From assembly GCA_035705985.1 (NCBI GenBank), contig DASSVP010000082.1, positions 1-8,956 of the forward strand: a stretch of 8,956 bases of DNA. Direction: 5' to 3'. The notes under the pieces were generated by a model that made no database searches, had not been told where the DNA came from, and saw only the letters and a list, made by a program, of their open reading frames with translations. Positions 6,693 to 8,956 of this stretch are shown here, piece after piece. The number at the start of each line of letters is the position of its first letter. Positions within the stretch are counted from its first letter, which is position 1. Source of the DNA: JACVRW01 sp035705985. Its GTDB lineage: Bacteria; Actinomycetota; Thermoleophilia; Solirubrobacterales; Thermoleophilaceae. A program made the position numbers and the translations under genes.

Positions 6693-8274
6693 CGCCGCAC
6701 ACCTCGCCGATCGAGGCGCGCTCCTTCAGGGCCGCGCGCATCGGCTCGAGCAGGTTGCCGTCGCCCTTGCAGACCTGACGTAGGTCCTCCAGCCGGGCAT
6801 CCACGGCGGCCTGGTCGCGGTCCCCCTTGAACGCCTCCAGGCGCTCCACCTGCTGGCGCTCCGACTCCGGGTCCACCCGCAGGATCTCGACCTCGTCCAC
6901 CTGCTCCGTCACGTACTCGTTCACGCCGACGACGATGTCCTGCTTCTGGCGGTAGCGCTCCTCGTAGCCCCAGGCCGACTCCTCGACCTCCGCGCGGATG
7001 AAGGGGATGCAGTTGACGGAACCGCCCATCTCCTCCACGCGGTCGATCAGCGCCTGCGCCGCCTCCTCGATCTCGTCCGTGAGCGCCTCGATGAAGTAGG
7101 AGCCGGCGAACGGGTCCGCCGTGTCCGCCGCGCCCGACTCGTGGGCAAGGATCTGCTGCGTGCGCACCGCGATGCGGGCGGCCGTCTCGCTCGGCAGGGC
7201 GAGCGCCTCGTCGAAGCCGTTGGTGTGGAGCGACTGGGTGCCGCCGCACACGGCCGCGAAGCCCTGGAGCGCGACGCGGACGATGTTGTTGTGCGGCTGC
7301 TGGGCCGCGAGCGTGACCCCTCCGGTCTGCGTGTGGAAGCGCATCTTCAGCGAGCGCTCGTCCTTCGCGCCGAAGCGCTCGCGCATGATCCGTGCCCACA
7401 TCCGCCGGGCGGCGCGGAACTTCGCCACCTCCTGGAAGACGTTGTTGTGGCCGTTGAAGAAGAACGCGAGCCGCGGGCCGAACTCGTCGACCTGGAGCCC
7501 CGCGTCGATCGCGGCCTGCACGTACGCGATCGCGTTCGCGAGCGTGAAGCCCACCTCCTGTACCGCCGAGCAGCCCTTTTCGCGCATGTGGTAGCCGGAG
7601 ATCGAGATCGTGTTCCACTTCGGGATGCGCTCGCGGCAGTACGCGAACAGGTCGGTGGTCAGCCGCATGGCCGGCTCGGGCGGGTAGATGAAGTTGCCGC
7701 GCGCGATGTACTCCTTCAGCACGTCGTTCTGCGTGGTGCCGGTGAGCGTCTCGGCGGAGACGCCCTGCTCCTCGCCGACCAGCTCGTACAGCAGCAGCAG
7801 CACCGCGGCGGGGGCGTTGATCGTCATCGAGGTCGACACGTCGGCGAGCGGGATGCCGTCGAACACGCGCCGCATGTCGTCGATCGTGTCGATGGCCACT
7901 CCGGTGCGGCCCACCTCGCCCATGCAGAGCGGGTCGTCCGAGTCGCGACCGAGCTGGGTGGGCAGGTCGAAGGCCATCGAGAGGCCCGTCGAGCCGTGCT
8001 CGATCAGGTAGCGAAAGCGCTCGTTCGTCTCGGTGGCGGTGGCGTAGCCGGCGTACTGGCGCATCGTCCACTTGCGGCCGCGGTACATGTCCGGGTGGAT
8101 CCCGCGCGTGAACGGGTACTCGCCCGGCTCGCCGAGGCGCTCCTCGACGTTCGGCTCGACGTCGTCGGCGTCGTAGCGGTGCTTGACCTCGATCCCGGAG
8201 TCCGTGAAGCGGCGCTCGTCGTCGGGGCCGACGATCGGCGCGATGCTCGGCTTCTGCTCCGGCCGCGTTGCCAT
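6655..8274 (-). CDS. mcmA: Methylmalonyl-CoA mutase, catalytic (alpha) subunit without B12 domain
   Basis: A 539-residue TIM-barrel subunit that interconverts (R)-methylmalonyl-CoA and succinyl-CoA with adenosylcobalamin. Family signatures include YPFTRGIHPDMYRGR (53-67), WTMRQYAGYATATETN (69-84), MAFDLPTQLGRDSDDP (100-115), TQNDVLKEYIARGNFIYPP (181-199) and SISGYHMREKG (224-234). Aligned to the Propionibacterium enzyme with an offset of 15, Tyr74, Gln182, Arg192 and His229 match Tyr89, Gln197, Arg207 and His244. Tyr and Arg at the first and third sites indicate methylmalonyl-CoA; isobutyryl-CoA mutase has Phe and Gln there. The protein ends after the barrel and linker, with no DxHxxG cobalamin-binding domain, so a separate small subunit must exist elsewhere. 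ATG at 8274 lacks a Shine-Dalgarno sequence, but TATCCT lies 9 nt upstream. It diverges from the MoaD-MoaE gene. Confidence 0.95.
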   Translation of the reverse strand: MATRPEQKPSIAPIVGPDDERRFTDSGIEVKHRYDADDVEPNVEERLGEPGEYPFTRGIHPDMYRGRKWTMRQYAGYATATETNERFRYLIEHGSTGLSMAFDLPTQLGRDSDDPLCMGEVGRTGVAIDTIDDMRRVFDGIPLADVSTSMTINAPAAVLLLLYELVGEEQGVSAETLTGTTQNDVLKEYIARGNFIYPPEPAMRLTTDLFAYCRERIPKWNTISISGYHMREKGCSAVQEVGFTLANAIAYVQAAIDAGLQVDEFGPRLAFFFNGHNNVFQEVAKFRAARRMWARIMRERFGAKDERSLKMRFHTQTGGVTLAAQQPHNNIVRVALQGFAAVCGGTQSLHTNGFDEALALPSETAARIAVRTQQILAHESGAADTADPFAGSYFIEALTDEIEEAAQALIDRVEEMGGSVNCIPFIRAEVEESAWGYEERYRQKQDIVVGVNEYVTEQVDEVEILRVDPESERQQVERLEAFKGDRDQAAVDARLEDLRQVCKGDGNLLEPMRAALKERASIGEVCGVMREEFGEYSEA

Positions 8275-8283
8275 GCGCCCGGA

Positions 8284-8289
8284 AGGATA
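8284..8289 (-). promoter_or_regulatory. Putative -10 hexamer TATCCT for the mutase gene
   Basis: TATCCT (minus strand) fits TANNNT and ends 9 nt before the ATG at 8274, giving a leader of only a few bases. It lies 14 bp from the opposing TAGCAT of the MoaD-MoaE gene, so the two promoters would be back to back. Confidence 0.45.
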
Positions 8290-8303
8290 CGGTCCGCCGG
8301 GCG

Positions 8304-8309
8304 TAGCAT
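8304..8309 (+). promoter_or_regulatory. Putative -10 hexamer TAGCAT giving a leaderless MoaD-MoaE mRNA
   Basis: TAGCAT ends 7 nt before the GTG at 8317, the same hexamer and spacing as before the secreted-protein gene. The preceding bases GCG are also shared in part (CGTAGCATC at both sites). No Shine-Dalgarno sequence is present, so transcription starting at the GTG is likely. Confidence 0.55.
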
Positions 8310-8316
8310 CCCCCGG

Positions 8317-8956
8317 GTGGAGGTCACCGTTCGGCTCTTCGCGATGCTGCGCGAGCGCGCCGGCGGCGCCCAGGAGCTCCTGCTCGAGCTGCCCGACGGC
8401 GCGCGCGTGCGCGACGCCCTCGAGAGCGACGCGCTCGCCTCGCTCGCCGAGGGCATCCCGCTCGTGATGGCCGTGAACCGCGAGTACGCCGACGGCGACC
8501 AGGTGCTCGACCCGGGCGACGAGCTGGCGCTGATCCCGCCCGTCAGCGGCGGCTCCACCGCCGCCGCCCCCTGGGTGCGCGTGAGCGCCGAGCCACTGTC
8601 ACTGGACTCGCTCGCGGCGCGCGTGCGCGACCCACGTGCGGGAGCGGTGGTGACCTTCTCGGGCGTCACGCGCGAGGTCGACCGGCTCGAGTACGAGGCC
8701 TACGCGGAGATGGCCGAGGAGCGGATGCGCGCGATCGCGAGCGAGGCGGTGGCGTCGCACGGGCTGTGCGCCGCGGCCGTGGAGCACCGCGTGGGCGACG
8801 TCCCGCTCTCCGAGCCCAGCGTGATCGTGGCCGCCTCGGCACCGCACCGCGGCGAGGCGTTCGCCGGCGCGCGCGAGATCATCGACCGCGTGAAGGCGGA
8901 GGCGCCCATCTGGAAGAAGGAGATCGAGGGCGAGGACGGGCGCTGGGTCAGGGGGA
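8317..8956 (+). CDS. moaX: MoaD-MoaE fusion (molybdopterin synthase), cut by the window edge
   Basis: Both subunits of molybdopterin synthase in one chain, which puts the dithiolene sulfurs onto cyclic pyranopterin monophosphate during molybdenum cofactor synthesis. Residues 1-79 are a MoaD ubiquitin-like domain (MEVTVRLFAMLRERAG at the start, PGDELALIPPVSGG at 66-79). Residues about 86-213 are MoaE, with GAVVTFSGVTRE (109-120), VEHRVG (155-160), SAPHRGEAFAGAREIIDRVK (174-193) and APIWKKE (196-202). Lys193 and Lys200 match the catalytic Lys119 and Lys126 of E. coli MoaE. Only a few C-terminal residues should be missing beyond 8956. The order matches mycobacterial MoaX. The GTG start is set by the MoaD N-terminus. 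After SGVTRE the MoaE loop is several residues shorter than in E. coli. Confidence 0.92.
   Translation, partial: MEVTVRLFAMLRERAGGAQELLLELPDGARVRDALESDALASLAEGIPLVMAVNREYADGDQVLDPGDELALIPPVSGGSTAAAPWVRVSAEPLSLDSLAARVRDPRAGAVVTFSGVTREVDRLEYEAYAEMAEERMRAIASEAVASHGLCAAAVEHRVGDVPLSEPSVIVAASAPHRGEAFAGAREIIDRVKAEAPIWKKEIEGEDGRWVRG

Noticed and set aside
6683..8071. 462-codon minus-strand frame inside the mutase gene
   Set aside because: It is the mutase in a shifted frame, Arg/Gly/Pro/Ala-rich with no recognisable domain.

Overview
The window is very GC-rich (roughly 70% by eye), densely coding, and every gene prefers G or C at third codon positions. The gene families point to a high-GC actinobacterium: a stand-alone methylmalonyl-CoA mutase catalytic subunit, a propionyl-CoA carboxylase-type beta subunit, a MoaD-MoaE fusion and a Tat-exported sulfatase-fold protein. 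My guess is a Thermoleophilia/Solirubrobacterales-like lineage, but this is inference; no rRNA or other taxonomic marker is present. No IS element, prophage, tRNA, rRNA or CRISPR array was seen, and no gap between genes exceeds about 100 bp.

Layout from left to right. (1) On the minus strand, three co-directional genes read leftward: an SRPBCC-like protein with a repetitive acidic tail (3031-2321), a Tat-exported sulfatase-superfamily protein with Thr at the usual Cys/Ser nucleophile position (2288-807), and the N-terminal half of an acyl-CoA carboxylase beta subunit (782 to the left edge). (2) On the plus strand, diverging from these across 81 bp, are a class I SAM-dependent methyltransferase (3113-3808) and a small secreted protein of unknown function (3819-4475). 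(3) A perfect 13-bp-stem GC hairpin (4485-4515) separates the secreted-protein gene from a convergent 14-TM DHA2-type MFS exporter (6098-4521, minus). (4) A MarR-family regulator (6201-6692, plus) diverges from the exporter. The 102 bp between them hold a good promoter for the exporter and inverted repeats that overlap it, the usual layout of a MarR-controlled efflux pump. (5) The methylmalonyl-CoA mutase catalytic subunit (8274-6655, minus) overlaps the MarR gene tail-to-tail by 38 bp. (6) A MoaD-MoaE fusion (8317 to the right edge, plus) diverges from the mutase across only 42 bp.

Functionally, the carboxylase subunit and the mutase would belong to the propionyl-CoA to succinyl-CoA route, and the MFS/MarR pair is probably a drug- or toxin-responsive efflux module. 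The fusion protein makes molybdopterin. The rest is housekeeping or unassigned. The most notable observations are a TANNNT hexamer 6-9 nt before the start codons of five of the eight genes, suggesting widespread leaderless or near-leaderless transcription; the Thr-for-Cys/Ser change in the sulfatase-like protein; and the internal Gly-Gly of the MoaD-MoaE fusion, which would need cleavage to work. I did not find a clear new multi-gene system.
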